64,000 bases of DNA from Streptomyces sp. DSM 110735 (GTDB lineage Bacteria > Actinomycetota > Actinomycetes > Streptomycetales > Streptomycetaceae). Each line of letters starts with the position of its first letter. The stretch's first letter is position 1. The stretch covers positions 179,662-243,661 of the forward strand of contig NZ_JACYHF010000009.1 in assembly GCF_016482685.1 (NCBI RefSeq), written 5' to 3'. Positions 33,183 to 41,813 of the stretch are shown in pieces. Under the pieces are notes generated by a model. It was not told where the DNA came from, searched no databases, and worked only from the letters and a program-made list of their open reading frames with translations. A program made the translations under genes and the position numbers.

Positions 33183-34211
33183 ATGAACGCCAAGCCCGAC
33201 GTGCGGCTCCCCGCTGTTTCTGTGATCATGCCCGTCCTCAACGAGGAACGGCATCTGCGCGGGGCGGTCGAGGCGATCCTCGCGCAGGAGTACGCGGGCG
33301 ACATGGAGGTCGTGATCGCCCTCGGTCCGTCCACGGACCGCACGGACGAGATCGCGGCCGGACTGGTGGCGGAGGACCCCCGGGTGCACACCGTCCCGAA
33401 CCCGACCGGCCGGACCCCCGCCGCGCTGAACGCGGCGATCAAGGCGTCCCGGCACCCCGTCGTGGTCCGCGTCGACGGGCACGGGATGCTCTCCCCCCAC
33501 TACATCGCCACCGCCGTACGCCTCCTGGAGGAGACCGGCGCGCAGAACGTCGGCGGCATCATGCACGCCGAGGGCGAGAACGACTGGGAGCACGCGGTCG
33601 CCGCCGCGATGACCTCCAAGATCGGTGTCGGCAACGCCGCCTTCCACACCGGCGGCCAGGCGGCTCCCGCCGAGACGGTCTACCTCGGTGTCTTCCGCCG
33701 CGAGGCGCTGGAGCAGCAGGGCGGCTACAACGAGGAGTTCGTCCGCGCCCAGGACTGGGAGCTGAACTTCCGCATCCGCGAGGCGGGCGGTCTCATCTGG
33801 TTCTCGCCCGAGCTGAAGGTGTCGTACCGGCCGCGCCCGAGCGTGAAGGCGCTCGCCAAGCAGTACAAGGACTACGGTCGCTGGCGCCATGTCGTCGCCC
33901 GCTACCACGAGGGCTCGATCAACCTGCGCTACCTCGCCCCGCCGGTCGCCGTGTGCGCGATCGCCGCCGGGCTCGTGGTGGGCGTGGCGCTCACCCCGTG
34001 GGGGCTGGTCATACCCGGCGGCTACCTCGCGGCGATCGTCGCGGGCTCGCTCCCGGCGGGCAGGGGTCTCCCGCTCAAGGCGCGCCTCCAGATCCCGGTC
34101 GCGCTGGCCACGATGCACATGTCCTGGGGCTTCGGCTTCCTGACCAGCCCCAAGTCCCTCGCCCAGCGGGTCATCGCCTCGCGCCGCCCGGCGGTGCTCG
34201 AAGCCCGCTGA
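33183..34211 (+). CDS. Family 2 glycosyltransferase with C-terminal membrane anchor
   Basis: A 342-residue GT-A enzyme. It opens VSVIMPVLNEERHLRGAVEA, has the acceptor-region block NPTGRTPAALNAAIKASRHP, the metal-binding VRVDGHGM, and the ED-type catalytic region FVRAQDWELNFRIREAGG. Two membrane segments lie at about 255-300. ATG 33183 is preceded by GAGG. It probably transfers a sugar to a lipid-linked envelope precursor on the cytoplasmic face. Its place inside the LCP cluster suggests it makes part of the polymer the LCP enzymes attach; that link is inference. Confidence 0.9.
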   Translation: MNAKPDVRLPAVSVIMPVLNEERHLRGAVEAILAQEYAGDMEVVIALGPSTDRTDEIAAGLVAEDPRVHTVPNPTGRTPAALNAAIKASRHPVVVRVDGHGMLSPHYIATAVRLLEETGAQNVGGIMHAEGENDWEHAVAAAMTSKIGVGNAAFHTGGQAAPAETVYLGVFRREALEQQGGYNEEFVRAQDWELNFRIREAGGLIWFSPELKVSYRPRPSVKALAKQYKDYGRWRHVVARYHEGSINLRYLAPPVAVCAIAAGLVVGVALTPWGLVIPGGYLAAIVAGSLPAGRGLPLKARLQIPVALATMHMSWGFGFLTSPKSLAQRVIASRRPAVLEAR

Positions 34212-34225
34212 CGGCACGTCGGCCG

Positions 34226-34266
34226 AAGGGGTCCCTCCGCGCGCGTCCCGCGGGAAGGGACCCCTT
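34226..34266. terminator. Terminator between glycosyltransferase and lcp3
   Basis: Arms AAGGGGTCCCT (34226-34236) and AGGGACCCCTT (34256-34266) pair perfectly around a GC-rich loop, between convergent genes. Confidence 0.75.
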
Positions 34267-34277
34267 TCCCGCGTCTC

Positions 34278-35885
34278 CTACCAGCGGTAGGGCTGGTACA
34301 CGTCCATGCAGCGGGAGGTGTCGGCGCCGTTGATGGCGTCCGATCCCTCGGGTATGTCACCTGCCTTCGGGGCGGACTTCTTCGGGTACGCGGTGCCGGT
34401 GCGCCAGTCCGCGCCGACGACCACCGTCACGCCCGAGACGTCGGTGGAACGTTCCACCTGGCCCAGCGGGATGCCGAGCGCCTTGGCCACGCCCTGCGCA
34501 TCGCCCTCCAGGTCGGCGCTCGGGTAGCGCACCACGGTCTCGTCCTCGGACAGCGCCGCCGAGGTGTCCCTGGTCGCCCTGCCGTACCCCGCCTGCGCCA
34601 GGACCGTGTCGATCGCCGCCGCGCGCCCCGGCACGGCGGCCTGGGTCGAACTGCCGGTGCCGTTGGCCACGACCACCCCCAACTGGGACGGCTGCAGCGA
34701 AGGTGCCTTGGTCCGCGGGGACTTGGTCTTGGACTTCGACGGCTTGCCGTTGCGGTCCAGCGGGACGTCGTCGCGCAGCATCTCCCACAGCTTGTCGGAG
34801 GCGGTCGTCTGCGGCACCACGTGCTCCTTGTTGAGCGGGTCCTCCACGTTGGGCATCGTGACCGAGGTGATCCGGTCGGCGGGGACGGACTTGAGCTGGG
34901 TGCCGAGGTCGTAGAGCTTCTTGACCGTGCCGATCTCCTGGGACACCGTCAGGGACTTGGTGGCCGCCTCGGCGAGGTCCATCAGGCGCCCGCTGTCGGT
35001 GAAGACGTTCTGCCCCTTGAGCGTGCGGATCATCGAGTTCAGATACATGTGCTGGGCGCGGGCGCGCATCACGTCGCTGCCCCAGGCGTGCCGGGTGCGC
35101 AGCCACTGCAGGGCCTGCACGCCCTTCACCTTGCGGTGACCCGCCTTCAGCTTCAGCCCCGAGCCGCCGCGCTGGGCGGGCGTCGAGTGGTCCCACACGT
35201 TCTGGTTGACGCAGACGTCGACACCGCCGATCGCGTCGGCCATCCGCACCACACCGGCGAAGTCGATGGTCATCCAGTGGTCGATGTAGACGCCGGTCAG
35301 CTTCTCCCAGGTGGCCAGCGTGCAGCCCGCCCCGCCCCGCGCCAGCGTGGTGTTGATGATGTCCTCGGTGGGCTGGTAGACCCGCTTGGTGTCGGGGTCC
35401 ACGCACTTGGGGATCGCCACGCGGGTGTCGCGCGGGATGCTCACCATGGCGGCGCTCTTGCGGTCCGCGGAGAGGTGGATGAGCATCTGCACGTCGCCGA
35501 GCGGCGGATTGCCCCGGTTGTCCCTGCTGCCGCCGAGCTTGACGTTCTCGGCGGAGTTACGGCTGTCGGAGCCGATGAGCAGGATGTTCAGCGGAGTACG
35601 CCCCGCCGCGTCGGGCTGGGTACGGCGCACCTTGGAGTCGTCGCCGCTGATCCTGCTGCCCTTGGTGATGTTGCCGTTGAGGTGCTGATAGTAGAGATAG
35701 CCGGCCCCCGCCGACCCGAGTATCGCCAGGGTGAGCACGATCGCCGCCCAGCGCAGCACCCGCCGCCCGCGCCCGCGTTCCCGCCGGGCACCTCTTCTGC
35801 CGCCTCCCGACGGGCCCTGGCCGCCCGGCGCGGCCGTCACCGCCCCCTCCGGACCGGCCTTCCCCCGTACGCTGCTCTGCGCCAA
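34278..35885 (-). CDS. LCP family protein 3 with LytR_C domain
   Basis: A 535-residue protein with a basic N-terminus and a membrane segment (about 45-66). The LCP domain has NILLIGSDSRNSAENVKLGG, MVSIPRDTRVAIPKC, IDHWMTIDFAGVVRMADAIG and ALQWLRTRHAWGSDVMRARA. A LytR_C domain (about 410-500) contains LGVVVANGTGSSTQAAVPGR. Cysteines after the arginine motif (IPKC, AGCTLATW, VDVCV) recur in lcp4 and lcp5 and may form disulfides outside the cell. TTG 35885 has AGGAGG eight bases upstream; the frame continues to TTG 35915 without one. The spacer upstream holds the terminator and repeats at the end of lcp4. Confidence 0.92.
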   Translation of the reverse strand: MAQSSVRGKAGPEGAVTAAPGGQGPSGGGRRGARRERGRGRRVLRWAAIVLTLAILGSAGAGYLYYQHLNGNITKGSRISGDDSKVRRTQPDAAGRTPLNILLIGSDSRNSAENVKLGGSRDNRGNPPLGDVQMLIHLSADRKSAAMVSIPRDTRVAIPKCVDPDTKRVYQPTEDIINTTLARGGAGCTLATWEKLTGVYIDHWMTIDFAGVVRMADAIGGVDVCVNQNVWDHSTPAQRGGSGLKLKAGHRKVKGVQALQWLRTRHAWGSDVMRARAQHMYLNSMIRTLKGQNVFTDSGRLMDLAEAATKSLTVSQEIGTVKKLYDLGTQLKSVPADRITSVTMPNVEDPLNKEHVVPQTTASDKLWEMLRDDVPLDRNGKPSKSKTKSPRTKAPSLQPSQLGVVVANGTGSSTQAAVPGRAAAIDTVLAQAGYGRATRDTSAALSEDETVVRYPSADLEGDAQGVAKALGIPLGQVERSTDVSGVTVVVGADWRTGTAYPKKSAPKAGDIPEGSDAINGADTSRCMDVYQPYRW

Positions 35886-35916
35886 CTCCCCGGCCTCCTG
35901 TACCGCACCAAGCAAA

Positions 35917-35956
35917 CGGGCCCGTCCCGCGTCCCTATAGACGCACGACGGGCCCG
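35917..35956 (-). terminator. Two-tier hairpin between lcp4 and lcp3
   Basis: Outer arms CGGGCCCGTC (35917-35926) and GACGGGCCCG (35947-35956) enclose an inner stem GCGTC-CCTATA-GACGC. It probably terminates lcp4 transcription ahead of lcp3. Confidence 0.7.
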
Positions 35957-36026
35957 AACCGTTACCTGTGAACCGTTTTCCTGTGAACCGTTGCCTGCGA
36001 GCCGTTGCCTACGAGCCGTTGGCTAC
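35956..36026 (+). repeat. Five tandem copies of a 14-bp repeat at the end of lcp4
   Basis: Units GAACCGTTACCTGT, GAACCGTTTTCCTGT, GAACCGTTGCCTGC, GAGCCGTTGCCTAC and GAGCCGTTGGCTAC follow each other without gaps. The last unit overlaps the lcp4 stop codon at 36023-36025. Confidence 0.85.
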
Positions 36027-37783
36027 GAGGCGCACTGCGCCTTGTCGGCCGTCGACTTGTTCGCGACCTCCGGTGCCTTCGAGGGGGCGGTCATCGAGAC
36101 GCCCGCGCCCTTGAAGTCCTTGCCGAGGGTCAGGGTCATCGCGGGCAGCCCCTGGCTGTTGGTCACGCTCTTGCCCGGCTTGAGCGCGGAGCCCGACAGA
36201 CCCATGAGAGCGGCGAGTTCACGCGCCTGGGACGCCTGGTCCGGCGCGTACTCCAGCGTGGTCTTGCTCAGCTCCGCCGGGGCGTTGCCCGCGTTCTCGG
36301 ACTTGAGGATGCCCTTGTCGGTCTGCATCCACTGGAGCGTCGACTGCGCGCTGCCCGCCTGCGCACCGCCGTTGAGGATCCGCACCCGTACGTCGGAGGC
36401 GGCGGACCGGCTGCCCTTGAGACGGGCTGCCTGCGCGTCCTTGGCCGCCTTCTTCTTCTTTTTGACGTCCGTGAAGGAGACGTCGTTGTTGATGGCGTCG
36501 AAGATCGGAGGCGCCGCGACCGGGTCGACGATCACGGTCTTGTGGATGACACCGTCCGCCGGGTTGTCCTTCACCGGCACGGTGAGGAAGGTGATGTTCT
36601 TCGGCGGGACCTTCTTCATCTCCAGGGCGATGTCCTTGAGCGTGCTCACGGACTTGATGCCCTGGTCGACGGTGAGCGCCTTGGTGGCGGCGTCCGCCAG
36701 GTCGAACAGCTTCTTCGGGTTGCTGAGCGTGTCGCTGGAGGACATCTTGCGCATCAGCGACCCCATGAACTGCTGCTGCGCCTTGATGCGGTCCAGGTCG
36801 CCGTGGTTGCCGAAACTGTGCCGGGTACGGACGAACGCCAGCGCCTGCTCGCCCTTGACGGTCGACTTTCCGGCAGGCAGGTTCAGGTGCGAGTCCGGGT
36901 CGTTCACCGCGTGGGCCACGCACACCTCGACACCGCCCACCGCCGAGGTCAGCGTCTTCACCGCGTTGAAGTCGACCATCATGAAGTGGTCGGGCCTGAT
37001 ACCGGTGACGGCCTGGACGGTCTGCATCGTGCAGCCCGCGTTGCGGCCCTCCTGACCGAGGCTCTCGTTGAAGCGGTGCTGGTCGGTGCCGCCGATGATG
37101 TCTTCCTTGCCATCGGGCTCGACGGTCTTGCAGTCCGGGATGTCCACGATCAGGTCACGCGGGATGCTCAGCGCTGTCGCGTTCGTACGGTCCTTGGCGA
37201 CGTGCAGCAGGATGTTGGTGTCCGCGTGGCCGACGCTGTTCTTGTCGCCGTAACCCGCGTTGCCCTTGCCGGTGCGCTTGTCCGTGCCGATGATCAGGAT
37301 GTTGAAGGCGTCGTCCTTGCTGAAGCCCTTCTTGGCCACGCTGCCGACGTCGGTCGTGGCGACGTTGCCTTCGAGGTGCTTCAGATAGAGGTAGCCCGCC
37401 GAGCCCACGGCGACCAGCACGAGCGCCATGCTGCCGCCGGTCCAGGCGAGTATCTTCTTCGCCTTCGACTTCTTCGGCTTCTTCGGGGGGCGCCGGGCAC
37501 CGCGCCGCCCCTGTGGCTCCGGCTCGGGCTCGGCACCCCGGCGCCGCCGCGGCTGCTGCGGGACCTCCGCCTCGCGCTCCCGGGGTTCCCGGGGCGGGGC
37601 GTCGCCCCGCTGGCGCGGGGGCGCGGCGCCGTTGTCGCGGCGGGCTGACCTACGCGGTCCCGGAACCGGCGATTGCGCTCCGGAAGGATTTAGTCGCAGT
37701 TCGTATTCGCCGGTGTTCGGATTGAGTACCCACTGGTCTGCGGGATCGATGTTGTCCGCCCGCCCACGGCTTTGCGCGTCCAC
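36023..37783 (-). CDS. LCP family protein 4 with LytR_C domain
   Basis: The largest of the five, 586 residues. A charged disordered N-terminus (1-110, starting with a WVLNPNTGEYELRL motif) leads to a membrane segment (111-134). The LCP domain has NILIIGTDKRTGKGNAGYGD, LSIPRDLIVDIPDC, DHFMMVDFNAVKTLTSAVGG and ALAFVRTRHSFGNHGDLDRI. A Lys-rich linker (KKKKKAAKDAQA) precedes a LytR_C domain containing VRVRILNGGAQAGSAQSTL. GTG 37783 has GGAGG, but 12 bases upstream. The 234-bp spacer before it probably carries its promoter. Confidence 0.92.
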   Translation of the reverse strand: MDAQSRGRADNIDPADQWVLNPNTGEYELRLNPSGAQSPVPGPRRSARRDNGAAPPRQRGDAPPREPREREAEVPQQPRRRRGAEPEPEPQGRRGARRPPKKPKKSKAKKILAWTGGSMALVLVAVGSAGYLYLKHLEGNVATTDVGSVAKKGFSKDDAFNILIIGTDKRTGKGNAGYGDKNSVGHADTNILLHVAKDRTNATALSIPRDLIVDIPDCKTVEPDGKEDIIGGTDQHRFNESLGQEGRNAGCTMQTVQAVTGIRPDHFMMVDFNAVKTLTSAVGGVEVCVAHAVNDPDSHLNLPAGKSTVKGEQALAFVRTRHSFGNHGDLDRIKAQQQFMGSLMRKMSSSDTLSNPKKLFDLADAATKALTVDQGIKSVSTLKDIALEMKKVPPKNITFLTVPVKDNPADGVIHKTVIVDPVAAPPIFDAINNDVSFTDVKKKKKAAKDAQAARLKGSRSAASDVRVRILNGGAQAGSAQSTLQWMQTDKGILKSENAGNAPAELSKTTLEYAPDQASQARELAALMGLSGSALKPGKSVTNSQGLPAMTLTLGKDFKGAGVSMTAPSKAPEVANKSTADKAQCAS

Positions 37784-38017
37784 GGTTGCCTGAATCCTCC
37801 GTCGGGGCCACGCGGCGCCTTCCCCCTCGTAGGCGCTCGGGTCTCGGTGAATCGACGCACGGCCTCAGGGCCTGAACCTCGGGGCGGGGTGCATCGGATC
37901 GCTCACACTATCCGCCCAGTTCAGCGTCGGGCGACGCGCGTGACAAATTCCACGTTCCTACAACCGGGCAATCCCGCCCATATTCCTGAACAAAGGTTCG
38001 CCGTTTTGGTGCGCGCA

Positions 38018-39217
38018 TTACTCACAGGCCCGCTCGGCAGCCGTGTTCCCGTGAAAAGTCGGCACCGGAGAAGGGTCGTTCGTGGAGCCTTGCTGATGGG
38101 CATTACCGGTATTTTCGGGTGAAGTGTCCTTGGCCACCGCGACGGGTTGATCCGCCCGCAGCCGCGCGAAGAGGCGTCCGGCGTCCGGCTCCACGAGCTG
38201 GTCGCGATTGGAGTCGTAGACGTACGCCTCGCGGGGAACCGTCAGGAACTGCACATGTTCGGTGGGGATGTCACGCAGCCCGCGTACCAACTGGTACAAA
38301 CCCCGCAGATTGGCCAGTTCCGGGTCGGTGGTGAGCGCGGAGGTCGCCGCGTCCAGCACCGGATAGAGCTTCACCGGGTTCAGCAGCACGTCGCTGCCGC
38401 GCACCTTGTCCACCAGCGCGCCGAGGAACCGCTGCTGGCGCTCCATCCGATCGGTGTCGCTGCCGTCGCCGAGGGTCTTGCGGGCACGCACGTAGCCGAG
38501 CGCCTGCTCCCCGTCGAGGGTCACGGTGCCCGCGGGCAGGCTGAGCTTGGCCGCCTTGTCGTCGACGGGCTCCTTCAGGCACAGCCGCACCCCGTCGACG
38601 GCGTCCACCATCTCCTTGAACCCGCTGAAGTCGACGACCATGTGATGGTCCACGCGGATGCCGGTCAGCTCCTCGACGGTACGGATCGTGCACGCCGAAC
38701 CGCCGAGCTGGAAGGCGTGGTTGAGCATCGCGAACACCGGCTCCGTACGGTCGCCGTCCGCGCCCACGCACTCGGGGACGCGCACCATCAGATCGCGGGG
38801 CAGCGAGACCGCGGTGGCGCTGCGCCGGTCGGCGGCCAGATGCAGCAGGATCGTGGTGTCGGCCCGCGCGCTGCCCGTGTCGCGCCCGTAGGCGCCGTTG
38901 TCCCCGGCCCGGGTGTCGGAGCCGATCAGCAGGATGTTCTGCGCGTCCTTCACCAGCGCGGTGGGCCGCTCGCGTTCGTAGCGGGCCAGCTCGCGGGCGG
39001 CGGCGTCGTCGGGGGTGATGTTGGAGCTGAGCCGGTCGTAGACGGCCCAGCCCGCTCCGGCGGCCGCCAGCAGCAGCACCGCCGAGCCCAGCGCCGCACC
39101 CCTGACCCACCGGCGTCTGCGCCGCCGGGCCAGCCCGTCCCCGGTGGCCGAGGACCCGGGGCCGGGAGCGGGTGGCCTGCCTGCGCTGTCGGGCACGTCA
39201 GGTCCACCCCGATCCAT
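38018..39217 (-). CDS. LCP family protein 5
   Basis: A 399-residue protein. A Pro/Gly N-terminus and an Arg-rich stretch precede a membrane segment (about 37-59). The LCP domain has NILLIGSDTRAGDNGAYGRD, VSLPRDLMVRVPEC, IRVDHHMVVDFSGFKEMVDA and ALGYVRARKTLGDGSDTDRM. No LytR_C domain follows; the C-terminus is a short Ser/Asn/Thr tail. ATG 39217 lacks a ribosome site, while GTG 39196 has GGTGGA six bases upstream and may be the real start. It is the outermost gene of the LCP cluster. Confidence 0.92.
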   Translation of the reverse strand: MDRGGPDVPDSAGRPPAPGPGSSATGDGLARRRRRRWVRGAALGSAVLLLAAAGAGWAVYDRLSSNITPDDAAARELARYERERPTALVKDAQNILLIGSDTRAGDNGAYGRDTGSARADTTILLHLAADRRSATAVSLPRDLMVRVPECVGADGDRTEPVFAMLNHAFQLGGSACTIRTVEELTGIRVDHHMVVDFSGFKEMVDAVDGVRLCLKEPVDDKAAKLSLPAGTVTLDGEQALGYVRARKTLGDGSDTDRMERQQRFLGALVDKVRGSDVLLNPVKLYPVLDAATSALTTDPELANLRGLYQLVRGLRDIPTEHVQFLTVPREAYVYDSNRDQLVEPDAGRLFARLRADQPVAVAKDTSPENTGNAHQQGSTNDPSPVPTFHGNTAAERACE

Positions 39218-39317
39218 GGCGTACGAGCGTCACATCCCTCTCCTACGACCATGGCGGCGAAGCGGGTCCCGGGCCGCCCTTTGCTGCGCCGGACGGGTGA
39301 GGACGGCCCGCGGAGGG

Positions 39318-40073
39318 TCAGTGGCGCGCGGCCGTGACCCGTTCGGTCTCGATGCGCTTGGCGAGGGCGTCGCCGTCCAGGCGGTCCAGGTGGCGGCACA
39401 GCACCACCGAGCCACTGGCGGCGAGCGGGGCGTACAGACCCGCGCTCAGCCCCTCCCAGGTGTCGTACGGCAGCCCCGACAGCAGCCGGGAGCCAGGGCC
39501 GGTCAGATCCAGCTCGGGCGCCGCCGCGCGGGCACGCTCGACCACCTCGGCCGCACTGAACTCCGCCCCGGCCACGATCAGCGCGGGCTCCTCGGGGTCC
39601 ACGGGCGCGAACGGCGCGAACCGGTCGCCCTGGCCCGGCACTTCGGCCGCGTAGTCGAGGAAACCGTCCGGGACCACGGGGAACCGGCCGCCCAGCGGGC
39701 GCAGCGCCATGGCCACCCGCTCGCCCCTGCACGCGCGTGCCGCCTCCAGCGAGTCCGGGCCGCTGACCACCACGTCGGCCGCGGCGGCGTCGCCGTCCAC
39801 GTCGGCCACCGCGCCCACCGACGCGCACGCCAGCAGCCACACGGCGGTCTGCCAGTGCGCGGGCAGCAGCAGCGCCACCCGGTCACCGGGTCCGGCGTTC
39901 AGCTCGCCCTGGAGCAGATTGGCGGTCTTGGCCACCCAGTTGGCGAAGGTGGCCACGGACAACTCGACACGTTCGCCCGTGGCGTCGTCGTAGTACGTCA
40001 CCAGGGGGCGGCCCGCGTCCGCGGCGAGCGCGGAACGCAGCAGGTCGGCGGGGGTGCGATCGGTGGCAGTCAC
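39318..40073 (-). CDS. TIGR03089-family protein (truncated AMP-ligase-like)
   Basis: A 251-residue protein resembling only the N-terminal part of adenylate-forming enzymes: ATFANWVAKTANLLQGEL and VALLLPAHWQTAVWLLACAS match that fold, but the P-loop and C-terminal lid are missing. This is the normal form of the TIGR03089 family, an actinobacterial protein of unknown function beside LCP and mannose genes (Rv3268 in M. tuberculosis, from memory). GTG 40073 has a TACTCT -10 seven bases upstream, so it is probably leaderless. The missing motifs make ligase activity unlikely. Confidence 0.85.
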   Translation of the reverse strand: MTATDRTPADLLRSALAADAGRPLVTYYDDATGERVELSVATFANWVAKTANLLQGELNAGPGDRVALLLPAHWQTAVWLLACASVGAVADVDGDAAAADVVVSGPDSLEAARACRGERVAMALRPLGGRFPVVPDGFLDYAAEVPGQGDRFAPFAPVDPEEPALIVAGAEFSAAEVVERARAAAPELDLTGPGSRLLSGLPYDTWEGLSAGLYAPLAASGSVVLCRHLDRLDGDALAKRIETERVTAARH

Positions 40074-40382
40074 CCGCGCAAGAGTACGCCGCGCGAGCCG
40101 CGCGCACCGGCGGGTCCGGCACCGGGGCGGTCCGGTGCCAGGGTTGCCCGGCGTCCGGCGGTGGCACTCTCTACCCGTAGGGGAAGAGCGCACGACCGGA
40201 TGTGGCGCGTGCACGGCCGTCGGGGGGCGGGCGGGGGAGACGGCGGGGCGACCGGGGGAAGTCCGCACGCCGATCCAGGGGAAACACCGCGCGGCCACCC
40301 CGGGCACCGTCGCACGGTCTGCATACACTGGCCGGCCGAAACGAGACGTTTCGGCGGTCCCGGCAGGAAGCAGAGACGACAG
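40074..40382. promoter_or_regulatory. Divergent intergenic region with a start-site hairpin
   Basis: No gene is seen. TACACT at 40324-40329 is a plausible -10 for the NDP-sugar gene. The inverted repeat CCGAAACG-AGA-CGTTTCGG (40336-40354) begins where transcription would start, so it could be an operator or a 5'-end hairpin. Confidence 0.5.
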
Positions 40383-41465
40383 GTGACAGAAGCGATCCTC
40401 CTGGTCGGCGGCAAGGGCACCCGGCTGCGACCGCTCACGGTGCACACGCCCAAGCCCATGGTCCCGGCGGCCGGGGTGCCGTTCCTCACCCACCAACTGG
40501 CGCGGGCCAGAGCGGCGGGCGTCGAGCACATCGTCCTCGCCACCAGCTATCTCGCCGAGGTCTTCGAGCCGTACTTCGGCGACGGCTCCGGCATGGGTCT
40601 GCACATCGAGTACGTCACCGAGCGGGAACCCCTCGGCACCGGCGGCGCCCTGCGCAACGTCGCCGCGCGGCTGCGCTCCGGACCCGAGGAGCCGGTGCTC
40701 GTCTTCAACGGCGACATCCTCACCGGGCTCGACATCCGGGCCCTGGTGGACACCCACGAGTCCACCGGCGCGGACGTCTCCCTGCACCTGACCAAGGTGA
40801 CCGACCCCCGGGCGTACGGTCTCGTCCCCACCGACGAGACCGGGCGCGTGCTGGCCTTCCTGGAGAAGCCGCAGACCCCCGAGGAGATCGTCACCGACCA
40901 GATCAACGCGGGCGCCTACGTCTTCCGGCGCTCCGTCATCGACGCGATCCCGGCGGGGCGCCCCGTCTCGGTCGAGCGCGAGACCTTCCCCGGACTGCTC
41001 GCCGCCGGAGCCCACCTCCAGGGCATGGTCGACTCCACCTACTGGCTCGACCTCGGCACTCCCGCCGCCTTCGTCCGCGGCTCCGCCGACCTGGTGCTCG
41101 GCCGGGCGCCTTCCCCGGCGGTCCCCGGCCGCCGCGGCGACCGCCTGATCCTCCCCACGGCCACCGTCGCCCCCGACGCCAAGCTGACCGACGGCACGGT
41201 GGTCGGCGAGGGCGCCTTCGTCGCCGAGGGCGCCCGCGTCTCCGGCTCCGCGATCCTCCCGGGCGCGGTCGTCGAGGCGGGCGCGGTCGTCACCGACTCA
41301 CTGATCGGCGCGCGGGCCCGGGTGGGCGAGCGTTCCGTCGTCACCGGGGCGGTCGTGGGCGACGGCGCGGTCGTCGGCGCCGACAACGAACTGCGCGACG
41401 GGGTCCGGGTGTGGTGCGGGGCACAGATCCCGGCGGGCGCGGTGCGGTTCTCGTCCGACATGTAG
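40383..41465 (+). CDS. Sugar-1-phosphate nucleotidyltransferase (mannose-1-phosphate guanylyltransferase-like)
   Basis: A 360-residue enzyme. The nucleotidyltransferase domain starts EAILLVGGKGTRLRPLTVHT and has VFNGDILTGLD (metal Asp) and LEKPQTPEEIVTDQINAGAY. A left-handed beta-helix of hexapeptide repeats fills the C-terminal third (VVGEGAFVAEGARVSGSAIL and onward). This two-domain form is typical of actinobacterial ManB/ManC-like GDP-mannose synthases. With manB (phosphomannomutase) and manA further right it can complete fructose-6-P to GDP-mannose. The upstream hairpin lies in its leader. Glucose-1-phosphate as substrate remains possible. Confidence 0.88.
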   Translation: MTEAILLVGGKGTRLRPLTVHTPKPMVPAAGVPFLTHQLARARAAGVEHIVLATSYLAEVFEPYFGDGSGMGLHIEYVTEREPLGTGGALRNVAARLRSGPEEPVLVFNGDILTGLDIRALVDTHESTGADVSLHLTKVTDPRAYGLVPTDETGRVLAFLEKPQTPEEIVTDQINAGAYVFRRSVIDAIPAGRPVSVERETFPGLLAAGAHLQGMVDSTYWLDLGTPAAFVRGSADLVLGRAPSPAVPGRRGDRLILPTATVAPDAKLTDGTVVGEGAFVAEGARVSGSAILPGAVVEAGAVVTDSLIGARARVGERSVVTGAVVGDGAVVGADNELRDGVRVWCGAQIPAGAVRFSSDM

Positions 41466-41502
41466 CGGTGCGAGCGAGCTTTCGGGGCGAGGGGCACGTC
41501 AC

Positions 41503-41800
41503 GAAGGGGCGCGGGGAACTGCGCGACAAGCCCCAACACACCCGCACCCGGCGAAGCCCGAACGGAAGCAAGGGGCGCCGACGCAGCAGGGGCCACGCTT
41601 CGTAGGGGCGCGGGGAACTGCGCGACAAGCCCCGACGCACCCGCACCCGGCGAAGCTCCGAACGGAAGCAAGGGGCGCCGATGCAGCAGGGGCCACGCTT
41701 CGTAGGGGCGCGGGGAACTGCGCGACAAGCCCCAACGCACCCGCACCCGGCCGCCCCCAGACCCCCCAACGGCGAAGCCCCGAACGGGGGCCGGGGGCGC
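41503..41800. repeat. Tandem array (about 2.7 copies, 99-100 bp) of a dispersed Streptomyces repeat
   Basis: Each unit starts AGGGGCGCGGGGAACTGCGC and continues with CGACAAGCCCC and CACCCGCACCCGGC; cores begin at 41506, 41605 and 41705. The third unit is cut short and runs into another GC-rich palindrome. The open frames across it are translations of the repeat, not genes. The core also occurs once, inverted, at 17466-17487. Confidence 0.9.
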
Positions 41801-41813
41801 AGCCCCAAGTCCT

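Noticed and set aside
33057..34217. Upstream extension of the lcp2 frame antisense to the glycosyltransferase
   Set aside because: A TTG start with GGAGG at 33056 explains lcp2; the extension mirrors the glycosyltransferase gene on the other strand.
41503..41800. CRISPR array
   Set aside because: The units are 99-100 bp and nearly identical throughout, without unique spacers, and no cas genes are nearby.
41341..41808. Minus-strand open frames with repeated AQFPAPLRSVAP segments
   Set aside because: The repeats are translations of the 99-100 bp non-coding array and shift frame between copies.
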